Assembly: GCF_900101985.1 (NCBI RefSeq)
Contig: NZ_FNAR01000005.1
Span: 1-64,000 of the forward strand
Length of the DNA: 64,000 bases
Reading direction: 5' to 3'
Origin: Bhargavaea beijingensis
GTDB lineage: Bacteria; Bacillota; Bacilli; Bacillales_A; Planococcaceae
Each line of letters opens with the position of its first letter. Within the stretch, counting starts at the first letter, position 1. Below, piece after piece: positions 1 to 8,974 of this stretch. The position numbers and the translations under genes are program-made. The notes beneath the pieces are model-generated. The model made no database searches. It was not told the DNA's origin and worked only from the letters and a program-made list of their open reading frames with translations.

Positions 1-133
1 CCCGGAAGTTTGTGTACGAAAAAAGGGGCGCCTCCCGTGTTTGCGTACGAATCCCAAAAGTTCGCGTACGAAAAATGGGGTGCGTCGCGTGTTTGCGTAC
101 GAAAGAGGCAGGCTACTCGTGTATGTCCACGGG
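1..133. repeat. Phased short-repeat array A (GTTTGCGTACGAA words)
   Basis: Four copies of a 13-base word, consensus GTTYGYGTACGAA, begin at 8, 39, 60 and 91; a decayed fifth copy begins near 121. Steps are 31, 21, 31 and 30 bases, close to whole multiples of a 10.5-bp helical turn. The word contains the palindrome CGTACG. Open reading frames across it have no ribosome binding site and only reflect the repeat. The array may continue left of the window. Function unknown. Confidence 0.75.
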
Positions 134-214
134 ATATACGCTGCTATTTAGGGCAATCACGAATACTGACGAGGATAGGTCCCCTCGCATCAATAAAAAA
201 GGAGCTCACTGACA

Positions 215-892
215 ATGACGATTCCGATACTCTATGAAGACAATCACCTGCTGGTCGTGGAAAAGCCGGTGAACATGCCTGTCCAGGAAGACCGGACGGG
301 CGACAAGGACCTGCTGACGGCCTTAAAGGAAATGATCAAGGAACGCGACAACAAGCCCGGCAATGTGTATCTCGGACTCGTCCACCGGTTGGACAGGCCA
401 GTCGGGGGAGCGATCGTGTTTGCAAAAACATCCAAGGCCGCTTCGCGGCTGTCTGATGCACTCCGCCGCCGCGACATGGACCGGGAATACATTGCGGTCG
501 TCCGCGGAAGGCTTCCGAAAGACAAGGGCCGCCTTGAGCATCAGCTGCTCAAGGATAAAAAAGAGAACAAGGTGTCCGTCGTGAAGCCGGGTGTGAAAGA
601 TGCGAAAAAAGCGGTGCTGGACTACGAAGTTCTCGGAAGGAAGGGGGACCTGACACTGGTCTCCGTACGTTTGGAGACCGGGCGTCCCCACCAGATCCGG
701 GTTCAGCTGTCGACGGTCGGCTGCCCGCTCTACGGCGACCAGAAATACGGGGCTTCCGTCAACCGCCCGGGCCAGCAGATTGCGCTTTGGTCAAAGGCAC
801 TTGCCTTTACCCATCCTGTAAAAAAGGAGCCGCTATTTTTCACGAGCCTGCCGCCGGAAGTCGAGCCGTGGAACCATTGGGGGCTTTCTTGA
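215..892 (+). CDS. RluA-family RNA pseudouridine synthase
   Basis: This 225-residue protein should convert specific uridines in rRNA or tRNA to pseudouridine in the cytoplasm. The family's catalytic aspartate lies in HRLDRPVGG (Asp60), and the C-terminal motif GRPHQIRVQL is present. It has no N-terminal S4 domain, so it resembles the short single-domain RluA/TruC types rather than RluD types of about 300 residues. The ATG at 215 follows AAAAAAGGAG by about ten bases. The exact RNA target cannot be told from sequence. It appears to be transcribed alone, with array A upstream. Confidence 0.88.
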   Translation: MTIPILYEDNHLLVVEKPVNMPVQEDRTGDKDLLTALKEMIKERDNKPGNVYLGLVHRLDRPVGGAIVFAKTSKAASRLSDALRRRDMDREYIAVVRGRLPKDKGRLEHQLLKDKKENKVSVVKPGVKDAKKAVLDYEVLGRKGDLTLVSVRLETGRPHQIRVQLSTVGCPLYGDQKYGASVNRPGQQIALWSKALAFTHPVKKEPLFFTSLPPEVEPWNHWGLS

Positions 893-1009
893 ATCAGAGG
901 AGAATACATCCGAGCTGTCAGTCTTTTTCCGAGCTGCGCCGTTAAAGTGGCATAGCCCTGTGGTGTCCGGCTATGATAGGGAGAACCGGATTCAAAGGGG
1001 AAATCTTCA

Positions 1010-2182
1010 ATGAAGAAAAACATCATGCTCACCACGGTTCTCATCAACCTGTTCATCGCCTTCATGGGCATCGGACTAGTCATCCCGGTACTGCCCGCCC
1101 TGATCAACGAACTGGGACTGAGCGGGTCTGCCGCAGCCAATCTCGTCGCAGCGTTTGCGCTCACTCAACTGCTCGTGTCACCGGTGGCCGGGAAATGGAC
1201 CGACAAGTACGGCCGCAAGCGAATGATCGTAATCGGGCTGATGTTGTTCAGCTTGTCCGAGCTCCTGTTCGGGCTGGCGCAGTCCATCTCGCTCTTGTTT
1301 GCTTCCCGTCTGCTCGGAGGGGTCAGCGCGGCATTCATCATGCCTGCCGTCACGGCGTTTATCGCCGATATCACGACGATCGAAGAACGGCCGAAAGCGC
1401 TTGGCTACATGTCTGCCGCCATCTCGACCGGATTTATCGTCGGTCCCGGATTCGGCGGATTCCTGGCCGAAATCGGAACACGCATCCCTTTCTTTGCCGC
1501 ATTCGGCCTGGCGTTTGTCGCAGCGATGTTTTCCTTGTTCGCTCTCCGTGAGCCGCACCGGCAGGAAACGGGAGCTGAAGAGATGGTGCCCGGGGCAACC
1601 GGCATCCGCAAAATCTTCGCACCTGTTTTTTTCATCGCGTTTATCATCATTTTCATCCTGTCGTTCGGGCTGGCGTCGTTCGAATCGCTGTTTGCGCTTT
1701 ATACCGACCATAAATACGGCTTCACACCCAAAGACATTGCAATCATGGTCACGGGCGGGGGCATTATCGGAGCGGTTGCGCAGATATTCCTGTTCGACCG
1801 GCTGAACAAATGGCTTGGCGAAATCCGCCTGATCCGGTGGTGCCTCATCGTCTCGGCTGTTCTTGTTTACTGTGTGACGCTGGTCAGCTCGTACTTCATG
1901 ATTCTGCTCGTGACGATGACCGTATTTGTCGGCTTCGACCTCGTGCGGCCGGCTGTCACAACCTATCTGTCGAAAGTGGCAGGAAATGAGCAGGGATTTG
2001 CCGGCGGCATGAACTCGATGTTCACCAGCCTTGGCAATGTGTTCGGCCCGGTGATCGGAGGGATCCTGTTTGATATTCAGCTGGACTATCCGTTTTACTT
2101 TGCGACCGCCACGCTCGCTGTGGGCGTGATCTTGTCTTATGTCTGGAAAAAACCGAAATTGCATGCAGCAGGCCCGTCTTGA
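1010..2182 (+). CDS. NorA/Bmr-like MFS multidrug efflux transporter
   Basis: This 390-residue major facilitator has twelve predicted membrane segments. The start (IGLVIPVLP in helix 1), motif A after helix 2 (GKWTDKYGRKR, residues 61-71) and an antiporter-type GPGFGG motif in helix 5 resemble Staphylococcus NorA, which is almost the same length. The family exports fluoroquinolones, dyes and other lipophilic cations in exchange for protons; substrates here are inferred. The ATG is preceded by AAAGGGG with eight-base spacing. A terminator follows directly, so it is probably monocistronic. No regulator gene is adjacent. Confidence 0.85.
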   Translation: MKKNIMLTTVLINLFIAFMGIGLVIPVLPALINELGLSGSAAANLVAAFALTQLLVSPVAGKWTDKYGRKRMIVIGLMLFSLSELLFGLAQSISLLFASRLLGGVSAAFIMPAVTAFIADITTIEERPKALGYMSAAISTGFIVGPGFGGFLAEIGTRIPFFAAFGLAFVAAMFSLFALREPHRQETGAEEMVPGATGIRKIFAPVFFIAFIIIFILSFGLASFESLFALYTDHKYGFTPKDIAIMVTGGGIIGAVAQIFLFDRLNKWLGEIRLIRWCLIVSAVLVYCVTLVSSYFMILLVTMTVFVGFDLVRPAVTTYLSKVAGNEQGFAGGMNSMFTSLGNVFGPVIGGILFDIQLDYPFYFATATLAVGVILSYVWKKPKLHAAGPS

Positions 2183-2197
2183 ACGGGTCTGTTTTTA
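2170..2197 (+). terminator. Intrinsic terminator of the NorA-like gene
   Basis: An AGGCCCGT/ACGGGTCT stem with a short loop overlaps the last codons of the transporter gene and is followed by GTTTTT. Confidence 0.75.
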
Positions 2198-2211
2198 TGT
2201 ATAAACATAGT

Positions 2212-2240
2212 TTGACATTTTAGGACTTTACAGATAATAT
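2212..2240 (+). promoter_or_regulatory. SigA-type promoter of the symporter gene
   Basis: A perfect TTGACA at 2212-2217 is followed by 17 bases and TAATAT at 2235-2240, a near-consensus vegetative promoter. The coding start is 62 bases further on. Confidence 0.85.
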
Positions 2241-2243
2241 TGT

Positions 2244-2257
2244 AGAAAGCGTTTTCA
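2244..2257 (+). promoter_or_regulatory. Probable cre (CcpA operator)
   Basis: The 14-mer AGAAAGCGTTTTCA matches the CcpA consensus TGAAANCGNTNNCA at all but the first fixed base. It lies at about +1, just after the -10 box, where CcpA binding normally represses. This would place the downstream dicarboxylate/amino-acid transporter under carbon catabolite repression. Confidence 0.65.
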
Positions 2258-2302
2258 TTAACGTTCTTAAATTCGAATAAACTGGATCAAGGAGGGATCA
2301 AT

Positions 2303-3556
2303 ATGAAACTGGCTCGGAATATCATCATCGCCCTGATTGCCGGTGTCATCGTCGGTCTTGCACTTAACTTGTTCGCTCCGAATGCGTTTGGTCCGGTAGA
2401 CACGTACTTGTTCGGTCCGCTTGGTACCATCTTCCTGAACTTGATGAAGATGCTTGTCGTTCCTGTCGTGTTTGTCGCAATCGCGCTCGGGACCGCGGGA
2501 ATCGGAGACCCGAAAAAACTGGGCCGGATCGGCGGAAAGACAATCGGATTCTTTTTGATCACAACTGCCCTGGCAATCACGATCGCCCTGGCACTGGCAC
2601 TTGTCCTGAAACCTGGAATGACGGGTGACTTCGATACGGCGGGCATCAGTTACGAGGCCCAGGAAGCACCGCCAGTCATGGATACGCTTCTCGGAATCAT
2701 TCCGACCAACCCGATTGCAGCGATGGCTGAAGGGAATATGCTCCAGCTCATCTTCTTCTCCGCATTGGTCGGCTTCGGTATTGCGATGCTCGGCAAAAAG
2801 GTGGAACGGGTCACGGAAGTGCTTGAACAGGCCAATGAGCTGATCATGTACCTCATCACGTTTGTCATGAAGTTTGCGCCTTACGGGGCATTTGGCCTGA
2901 TTGCATCCGCTGTCGGAAGCCAGGGCTTCGATGCCCTCCAGGCGATGGGGATGTATATGGGTGTGGTCCTCGGTGCATTGCTGATCCACACTTTGGTTGT
3001 GTACGGAGGCGCAGTTTCCCTGATGGGCAAGAGGAGCCCGATTTGGTTCTTCAAGAATTTCTTCCCGGCGCAGGTGGTGGCGTTCAGTACGGCAAGCTCC
3101 GCCGCCACGCTTCCTGTATCCATGAAGATGGCGCAGGAGCGGCTGAAAGTGCCTGAGTCGATCAGTTCCTTTACCCAGTCGCTCGGCGCCACGATCAACA
3201 TGGATGGCACGGCGATCATGCAAGGGGCTGCGGTGGTCTTTATCGCCCAGGCTTACGGCACTGACCTGTCGGTGGGGGCACTGCTGACCGTCGTCCTGAC
3301 TGCGGTGCTTGCGAGCATCGGGACGGCGGCAGTACCGGGGGCAGGACTCATCATGCTGGCGATGGTCCTGACGTCTGTCGGCCTTCCGGTAGAGGGGATC
3401 GCGCTTGTGCTCGGTGTCGACCGTCTGCTCGATATGGTGCGCACGGCCGTCAACATCACGGGAGACGCAGCCGCAGCGGTTGTTGTCGCCCAGTCGGAAG
3501 GCGTGCTCGGAGAGCCGGACGCTGAAGCGGTTCCGGCCGAAACTGAAACAGCCTGA
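2303..3556 (+). CDS. Dicarboxylate/amino acid:cation symporter (DAACS family)
   Basis: This 417-residue membrane protein belongs to the GltP/DctA/glutamate-transporter-homologue family, which imports glutamate, aspartate or C4-dicarboxylates with H+ or Na+. Visible hallmarks are the serine-rich re-entrant loop (STASSAATLP, around residue 265), the NMDGT motif in helix 7 (around 300), and the C-terminal GVDRLLDMVRTAVNITGD segment that carries substrate-binding Asp, Arg and Asn. AAGGAGG precedes the ATG. It has a strong promoter, a cre-like site and a downstream bidirectional terminator, so it is a single-gene unit. Which substrate is used cannot be decided from sequence. Confidence 0.9.
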   Translation: MKLARNIIIALIAGVIVGLALNLFAPNAFGPVDTYLFGPLGTIFLNLMKMLVVPVVFVAIALGTAGIGDPKKLGRIGGKTIGFFLITTALAITIALALALVLKPGMTGDFDTAGISYEAQEAPPVMDTLLGIIPTNPIAAMAEGNMLQLIFFSALVGFGIAMLGKKVERVTEVLEQANELIMYLITFVMKFAPYGAFGLIASAVGSQGFDALQAMGMYMGVVLGALLIHTLVVYGGAVSLMGKRSPIWFFKNFFPAQVVAFSTASSAATLPVSMKMAQERLKVPESISSFTQSLGATINMDGTAIMQGAAVVFIAQAYGTDLSVGALLTVVLTAVLASIGTAAVPGAGLIMLAMVLTSVGLPVEGIALVLGVDRLLDMVRTAVNITGDAAAAVVVAQSEGVLGEPDAEAVPAETETA

Positions 3557-3568
3557 TCATGAACATGC

Positions 3569-3610
3569 AAAAACCGCAGTAGCCTGCTTCATCAGGCCAC
3601 TGCGGTTTTT
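3569..3610. terminator. Bidirectional intrinsic terminator
   Basis: A long stem AAAAACCGCAGT...ACTGCGGTTTTT lies between two convergent genes, with an A-run on one side and a U-run on the other, so it can stop transcription from both. Confidence 0.9.
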
Positions 3611-4680
3611 CATTCGTTATCCCGGCGCTGCCGGTACAATTCGTCCACGGGTACGAACAAGCCGACGGTGCCTTCTACTTCATGGTTGAGTGTCGCAAAG
3701 ACGATGCCGGCAACCAGGCCCTCGGCGTCAAGGACAGGACTGCCGCTGTTTCCGCGATAGACAGGCGCTTCCATCATGATGACCGGCTCCTCCATGCCAC
3801 TGACCCGCACCGGTCCGATGACCTTGCCTTTATTCGCCACTCCCCGGAAGCTGAGCGGGTTGCCGATAAAGGTGACCGGTTCCCCTTCCTGGAGACGGTA
3901 GGCGTCTGCGAGCTCAAGGGAAGGGAGCCCGGATTCATCTTCGGCTTCCAGCACGGCCATATCTGACTCCGGGTAAGATTCCGTCACGTCGGCCATGAAG
4001 CGCCGGTCATCCGGGAGGACGACCGATACCCGGTCGTAGCCGTCGATCACATGATGGTTCGTCAGGATGGTCCCGTCTTCGGAAATGATAAAGCCTGTCC
4101 CTGAACCGTCCGGTGTGACAACAGAGACAACCGATTCCTTTTGCGCCTGCACGGTTTCCTGTTGGGATAGCTGCGCAGAGGTGCGCAGGAAATCGACAGC
4201 GGACAGCGGGAACAGTTCCAGGACGAAGGCGAATGTGCTGACGACCATCGTGAGCGAGATGATCCAGATCATCGCCTTCGTGCCGAACGACGGACCGCGG
4301 CGCGGGGCTGCCTCCGTCCGTTCCTTAAGCAAAGCCTCGCGCTGGGCCTCGAGTACGAGCCGGCGGATCTCCTCGTCCTCCGGGTCTGCCGGGTTTTCCG
4401 GGTCTCCGGGAGACAATTGCTGCTCATCAGGTTCATCATCACCATAAAAGCCGTCTTCTCCGGATTCCTCTTCCTCGAGGACATCGCCTTCCGCGATGGC
4501 ATCCCAAACGGCCCAATCATCGGGCTCCCAGATGTCTTCCTCATATGGATCGTCTCGATCTTCCAGTTCCCCAACAAAGGCCCTGTCCCGGGAATCGTCA
4601 TGTTCCGGGAGACGGGCGTCTTTCTTTCCTTCCGGCTCCTGTTCACCATGCCGTCCGTCCAATCGGTCCACTCCATCCAC
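3610..4680 (-). CDS. Membrane-anchored trypsin-like serine protease (S1C, HtrA-like, no PDZ)
   Basis: The 356-residue protein starts with about 125 very acidic residues, predicted cytoplasmic. One membrane helix follows (about 136-157), then an outward-facing protease domain. The catalytic triad is His210 (TNHHVIDG), Asp240 (ESDMAVL) and Ser312 (GNSGSPV). The chain ends soon after the protease domain, so it lacks the PDZ domain of HtrA/DegP. The start is the GTG at 4680; GAGGGT lies close upstream and a TATAAT hexamer sits further up. Its stop codon abuts the shared bidirectional terminator. Likely an envelope-stress or processing protease; the substrate is unknown. Confidence 0.8.
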   Translation of the reverse strand: MDGVDRLDGRHGEQEPEGKKDARLPEHDDSRDRAFVGELEDRDDPYEEDIWEPDDWAVWDAIAEGDVLEEEESGEDGFYGDDEPDEQQLSPGDPENPADPEDEEIRRLVLEAQREALLKERTEAAPRRGPSFGTKAMIWIISLTMVVSTFAFVLELFPLSAVDFLRTSAQLSQQETVQAQKESVVSVVTPDGSGTGFIISEDGTILTNHHVIDGYDRVSVVLPDDRRFMADVTESYPESDMAVLEAEDESGLPSLELADAYRLQEGEPVTFIGNPLSFRGVANKGKVIGPVRVSGMEEPVIMMEAPVYRGNSGSPVLDAEGLVAGIVFATLNHEVEGTVGLFVPVDELYRQRRDNE

Positions 4681-4790
4681 ACCCTCAAATTTCTGTTAGC
4701 CCCATTATACAGGAGAATGGGGGTGTTTGCGGAGTGTCCAAGACCGTGCCGAATAAAAAAGGCGGCTGCACAAGGCAGCCGCCTGGATGA

Positions 4791-5036
4791 TCAGGTCAGC
4801 CCTCTAAGTGTCCTGAACAGACAGAACAGCGCTTTTAAGAGGATGCCAAGCGCAAGCAGAACCACCAGAATCACCACAATAATCAGCAGGATCTCCCAGA
4901 TGCCCGCTATTGCCGGCAATCTCAACAGGGCAGGCACAGCCCAGAAAAGCGCGAGCAGGACGGCCCCTGCCAAGACGCCCGCCAGCAGGCACCAGATATT
5001 CGCGCAGTGTGAACATGTTTTCGGCCAGGTTGTCAT
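4791..5036 (-). CDS. Small two-helix membrane protein, unknown function
   Basis: An 81-residue protein with a cysteine-containing start (CSHCANIWC, residues 8-16), two strongly hydrophobic segments (about 17-38 and 45-75) and a basic C-terminus. The ATG at 5036 is chosen over an upstream in-frame GTG because GGAGGTGACATCC sits directly before it. It lies 110 bases upstream of the serine protease gene on the same strand and could be co-expressed with it. I do not recognise the family. Confidence 0.6.
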   Translation of the reverse strand: MTTWPKTCSHCANIWCLLAGVLAGAVLLALFWAVPALLRLPAIAGIWEILLIIVVILVVLLALGILLKALFCLFRTLRGLT

Positions 5037-5229
5037 GGATGTCACCTCCTCATCAACCACAGTCTATTCCGGTTTTTTGCCGGCACCGGGGCGATTGAGG
5101 GGGAGAGGCGCATATTGGCAATGGATTGTGTGAGATTGAAGTCTGTTTAGGGAGAGGAGATGCGAGATGCGACCAGGCAGGGAACAACGAGATTGTTCCG
5201 GATGTCCGGATTGTCCGGCGAAACACAGA

Positions 5230-5265
5230 AGCCCCCCAGTCCGCTGAAGCCGGAAGTCGGGGGCC
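5230..5265. terminator. Hairpin 3' of the catalase gene
   Basis: An imperfect stem (GCCCCC/GGGGGC with inner TCCG/CGGA) lies 17 bases after the catalase stop codon. The U-run is weak, so this is a tentative terminator. Confidence 0.45.
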
Positions 5266-5281
5266 TTGATCATTCAGGCAT

Positions 5282-7327
5282 TTAAACGGTCACTCTCTCC
5301 CAAAATCGGTGGGCAGCGATCGCTTCCAAAAATTCTTCGGTAAATTCCTCGATATCCGTGCCGGAAATGACGCCGGGCTTGCCGTCCAGGTGGTTGACTG
5401 TCAGCCAATCGATTCCTTCGCCGGTTGCACCGATCGGCTTATAGTGTGAAAACGCCTCATCGATAAAGTAGGCGGCATCTTTGTTGAATTTCTTGTTTTT
5501 GCGGCTTCCCCTGATCATATAAACCGCATCAAACAACACCGACTTCGCGGTAAGGAAGGTGTGCCGGGCTTTTAACTTAACCCCGTTTGTCCCCCGTACG
5601 GTACCGATCGTTTCGCTGATGATTTCGGGCATGAGGCCTTCGGCACTCAGTTTCTCCAATACATAGTTAACTTCCGGACCGTTGAATCCTTCAGTCAGGA
5701 TCACCGCGACTTTCCGTGTTTCTGCGGTTTTCGGTGTATTGTCCTGGCTGAGGGCAGGGGAAGATTTGGTGACGCCCGAGCCGCCCCCTTCGGGAGGTTT
5801 TGCACCGATGTTCACAGCAAATGCGGTTGCCAATTCCACACTGACATTTGCGAACATATCCACCACTTGCTGTTTGACCGACTGGCTATTGACTTTCCCG
5901 AGCTCGAAGCTGAATGCTTCGATGATATGCGCTTTTTCATGATTGGTCATGCTGTTCCAGAAAAGCGTGGCCTGTGAAAAGTGATCTCCGAAACTTTCGC
6001 TGCGCGCCCGGACTTTACGGCCTTCCACCTTTTCCTGATAGGTTGCATAGCCGCCTTGTTCAGGGGGAACAGGCGAAGGGGTGTTGCCGGCCAGGGAATT
6101 CCGGTGATAACTTACTTTCCCGAGATTGATCGTTTGGCGGTGATAGCCTTCCCGCTGGTTGTTATGGAACGGCACAACCGGCCGGTTGATCGGAATCTCA
6201 TGGAAGTTTGGTCCGCCCAGGCGGATTAATTGGGTGTCTGTGTATGAAAACAGGCGTCCCTGCAGCAATGGATCGTTCGTGAAGTCAATTCCGGGCACGA
6301 CATTGCCCACATGGAACGCCACCTGTTCCGTTTCGGCAAAGAAATTGTCCACATTCCGATTCAGGGTCATTTTGCCGATGAGGGTGACGGGAATGTCTTC
6401 TTCCGGCCAGAGCTTGGTCGGATCCAGGATATCGAACCCAAGGCTGAATTCGTCTTCTTCGGAAAGAATCTGGACGCCCAGTTCGTATTCCGGGTAAAAG
6501 CCTTGTTCGATCGCATTCCATAGGTCGTTGCGGTGGTAGTCGGGATCGATTCCCGCCAGCTTGTGGGCCTCATCCCAGACGAGGGAGTGGGTTCCGAGTG
6601 CAGGCTTCCAATGGAACTTCACAAAATGGGCTTTCCCCTCGTCATTGACAAGGCGGAAGGTATGGACCCCGAAACCTTCCATCATCCGGAAGCTCCGCGG
6701 AATGGCCCGGTCCGACATGATCCACATGATCATATGGGCGGATTCCTGGTTATTGGCGACGAAGTCCCAGAATGTGTCATGCGCTGTGGAGGCTTGCGGG
6801 ATATCGTTATCGGGTTCGGGCTTAAATGCATGGACGACATCCGGAAATTTGATGGCATCCTGAATGAAAAATACAGGGATATTGTTGGCGACGAGGTCAT
6901 AGTTGCCTTCTTCGGTATAAAACTTGGTTGCAAACCCCCGGGCATCCCGTACCGTGTCCGCAGAACCGCGTGCTCCGTTTACGGTTGAAAACCGGACAAA
7001 TACGGGTGTCTTCTTCGATGTGTCCTGCAGAAACTTTGCACTTGTGTAATTCCCGATGTTTTTGTAGAGCTGAAATTCTCCGTGTGCCGCAAAGCCTCGG
7101 GCATGGACGACCCGCTCCGGAATCCGTTCGTGGTCAAAGTGAGTGAGTTTTTCGCGGAAATGGAAATCCTCCATGAGCGTCGGGCCCCGGACACCCGCTT
7201 TCAGGGAAAATTCATCTTCCGACATCTTTAATCCCTGATTGGTCGTCAGTGCCTTGCCCTGATCGTCAACCCGGAAAGATTCTAATTGCTCATCTTTACT
7301 GTTTTTCTCATGATTGTGCTCATCCAT
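5282..7327 (-). CDS. Large-subunit (HPII-type) haem catalase
   Basis: This 681-residue enzyme disproportionates hydrogen peroxide to water and oxygen. Distal His75 lies in RVVHARGFAAHG, the Asn region is NNIPVFF, and the proximal haem tyrosine is in RLFSYTDTQ. After the catalase core, residues from about 530 onward form the DJ-1/PfpI-like domain typical of KatE/HPII catalases; B. subtilis KatE is nearly the same length. An in-frame ATG lies seven codons upstream, but GGAGGGATGATCGT directly precedes the ATG at 7327. I see no clear PerR or SigB site upstream. Confidence 0.93.
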   Translation of the reverse strand: MDEHNHEKNSKDEQLESFRVDDQGKALTTNQGLKMSEDEFSLKAGVRGPTLMEDFHFREKLTHFDHERIPERVVHARGFAAHGEFQLYKNIGNYTSAKFLQDTSKKTPVFVRFSTVNGARGSADTVRDARGFATKFYTEEGNYDLVANNIPVFFIQDAIKFPDVVHAFKPEPDNDIPQASTAHDTFWDFVANNQESAHMIMWIMSDRAIPRSFRMMEGFGVHTFRLVNDEGKAHFVKFHWKPALGTHSLVWDEAHKLAGIDPDYHRNDLWNAIEQGFYPEYELGVQILSEEDEFSLGFDILDPTKLWPEEDIPVTLIGKMTLNRNVDNFFAETEQVAFHVGNVVPGIDFTNDPLLQGRLFSYTDTQLIRLGGPNFHEIPINRPVVPFHNNQREGYHRQTINLGKVSYHRNSLAGNTPSPVPPEQGGYATYQEKVEGRKVRARSESFGDHFSQATLFWNSMTNHEKAHIIEAFSFELGKVNSQSVKQQVVDMFANVSVELATAFAVNIGAKPPEGGGSGVTKSSPALSQDNTPKTAETRKVAVILTEGFNGPEVNYVLEKLSAEGLMPEIISETIGTVRGTNGVKLKARHTFLTAKSVLFDAVYMIRGSRKNKKFNKDAAYFIDEAFSHYKPIGATGEGIDWLTVNHLDGKPGVISGTDIEEFTEEFLEAIAAHRFWERVTV

Positions 7328-7434
7328 ACGATCATCCCTCCTCATCATTTAAACGATATGCATCACCCTTAGGGATTATTGAGAATTTAGGATGATTTCA
7401 TAGGGATGAACCTTTGGTCTTTGAGCGCCAAAAC

Positions 7435-7462
7435 ACCCTCTCCGCTGTTTTGGGGAGAGGGC
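7435..7462 (-). terminator. Terminator of the ABC importer operon
   Basis: A CCCTCTCC/GGAGAGGG stem lies just after the stop codon of the ATPase gene, followed on the minus strand by TGTTTTGG. Confidence 0.65.
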
Positions 7463-7475
7463 GCATGGAATGGGG

Positions 7476-8231
7476 TCAGATCGAGTAGTTGTATTCCTCG
7501 GGCAGGACTCGGCGGAGGAACTGTTTGGTCCGTTCCTCTTTTGGGCGGCCAAAGATTTCATCGGGAGTGCCGGATTCCACGACAACTCCGCCGTCCATAA
7601 AGATCACTTTGTTCGCCACATCCCTCGCGAACTGCATCTCATGGGTGACGACGAGCATCGTCGTTCCTTCGGCGGCGATCTGGCGCATGACGCCGAGCAC
7701 TTCACCGACCAGTTCCGGGTCGAGCGCGGAGGTCGGCTCATCGAACAGGATGATTTCCGGATTGAGCGCGACCGCGCGGGCAATTCCTACGCGCTGCTGC
7801 TGGCCGCCGGAAAGCTGGGACGGGAAGGCGTCGTGTTTGTCGGACAGCCCGACCTTATCCAGTGCCTTCCTGGCCGTTTCCCGGGCTTTCTTTTTCGGGA
7901 TTTTGCGTCCGGTGATGAGGCCCTCCGCCACATTTTCGATCGCCGTTTTATTGTTGAACAGATTATAGTTCTGGAACACGAACGCCGTTTTCTGCCGGAC
8001 CGAATGGACTTCCTTTTTCGAAGCGGAGCGGAGGTCCACCTGCAGGCCGCCGATTTGGGCGTTGCCCTCATCTGCCCGCTCGAGGAAGTTGATGCACCGG
8101 AGCAGTGTCGTCTTTCCGGATCCGCTGGGGCCCAAAATGACGACGACGTCTCCCTTCCCGATTTCAAGATCGACCCCTTTCAGGATTTCCAGAGGACCGA
8201 ATGATTTTCGGAGGCCGGTGATTTCAAGCAT
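7476..8231 (-). CDS. Polar amino acid-type ABC transporter ATP-binding protein
   Basis: This 251-residue ATPase energises import through the two permeases encoded upstream. Walker A is GPSGSGKT (34-41), the signature is LSGGQQQR, Walker B is [12 protein letters not shown], and the switch histidine is in VVTHEM; all are intact. It is the last gene of a five-gene minus-strand operon, 17 bases after the second permease, and a terminator follows. The gene set (one binding protein, two permeases, one ATPase) matches the TcyKLMN-type cystine systems; the substrate is inferred from context. Confidence 0.9.
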   Translation of the reverse strand: MLEITGLRKSFGPLEILKGVDLEIGKGDVVVILGPSGSGKTTLLRCINFLERADEGNAQIGGLQVDLRSASKKEVHSVRQKTAFVFQNYNLFNNKTAIENVAEGLITGRKIPKKKARETARKALDKVGLSDKHDAFPSQLSGGQQQRVGIARAVALNPEIILFDEPTSALDPELVGEVLGVMRQIAAEGTTMLVVTHEMQFARDVANKVIFMDGGVVVESGTPDEIFGRPKEERTKQFLRRVLPEEYNYSI

Positions 8232-8248
8232 GGGCGGAACTCCTTTCG

Positions 8249-8962
8249 TCAGGCATGATGGACTTTATAGCGGGAAGCCCGCCGTTCATACCACTTAAAT
8301 GCAAATTCAACAAGACTGCACAAAATCAGATAGACAAGGAAAATATCGATGTAAGCCTCGATATAGTGATAACCGGCGTTTGCAGCGACTTTAGCCTTTA
8401 GCGTGATTTCCTGCAGGCTCATCGCATACCCGAGTGAAGTCGCCTTGATCAAGTTGACCGTTGCTGTGGCGAGGTTCGGCAGCGCCGAAACAAGGGCCTG
8501 GGGGATGAGGATCCGGCGGAATGCCTGGAAGGAGGTAAGTCCGACCGACTGGGCGGCCTCCAGTTGTCCGCGGTCGACCGTACCGAGCGAGGAACGGAAC
8601 ACTTCCGACAGAATCGCCGTCGTGCTGAAGGAAAAGACGATAAACGCATACCAGATCGGGTGGATGTCATAAATGTTCGCCTGTATCCCATACTTCTCGA
8701 ACAGGGCTGTCAGGATCAGCGGCACGCTCGCATACGTGATGAAGATCTGGACGATGATCGGCGTGCCTCTGACAAAGGACACGTAGACCATGGTGATCTG
8801 GCGGATGACAGGGATTTCGTTAACCCGTGACAGGGCGAGCAGAAAGCCCGCCGGTATGGCGATGAGGAGCGCCACGGCCGTTACAAAAAGCGTGACCGGC
8901 ACACCGGACAAAGCGACAAAGAACGTGTCAATCATAAAGTGGATATTCAGTCCCTGCTGCAC
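8249..8962 (-). CDS. Amino acid ABC transporter permease (second)
   Basis: A 237-residue inner-membrane permease of the HisMQ type with about five membrane segments. The EAA-loop region that docks the ATPase is visible as [23 protein letters not shown]. The gene starts 12 bases after the first permease, showing translational coupling, and pairs with it as a heterodimeric channel. The position between the first permease and the ATPase is the standard order for polar amino acid importers. Confidence 0.88.
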   Translation of the reverse strand: MQQGLNIHFMIDTFFVALSGVPVTLFVTAVALLIAIPAGFLLALSRVNEIPVIRQITMVYVSFVRGTPIIVQIFITYASVPLILTALFEKYGIQANIYDIHPIWYAFIVFSFSTTAILSEVFRSSLGTVDRGQLEAAQSVGLTSFQAFRRILIPQALVSALPNLATATVNLIKATSLGYAMSLQEITLKAKVAANAGYHYIEAYIDIFLVYLILCSLVEFAFKWYERRASRYKVHHA

Positions 8963-8974
8963 GCGGGCTCCTCC

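Noticed and set aside
5064-5273. 69-residue ORF on the minus strand between catalase and the small membrane protein gene
   Set aside because: No ribosome binding site or recognisable features, and it includes the putative catalase terminator.
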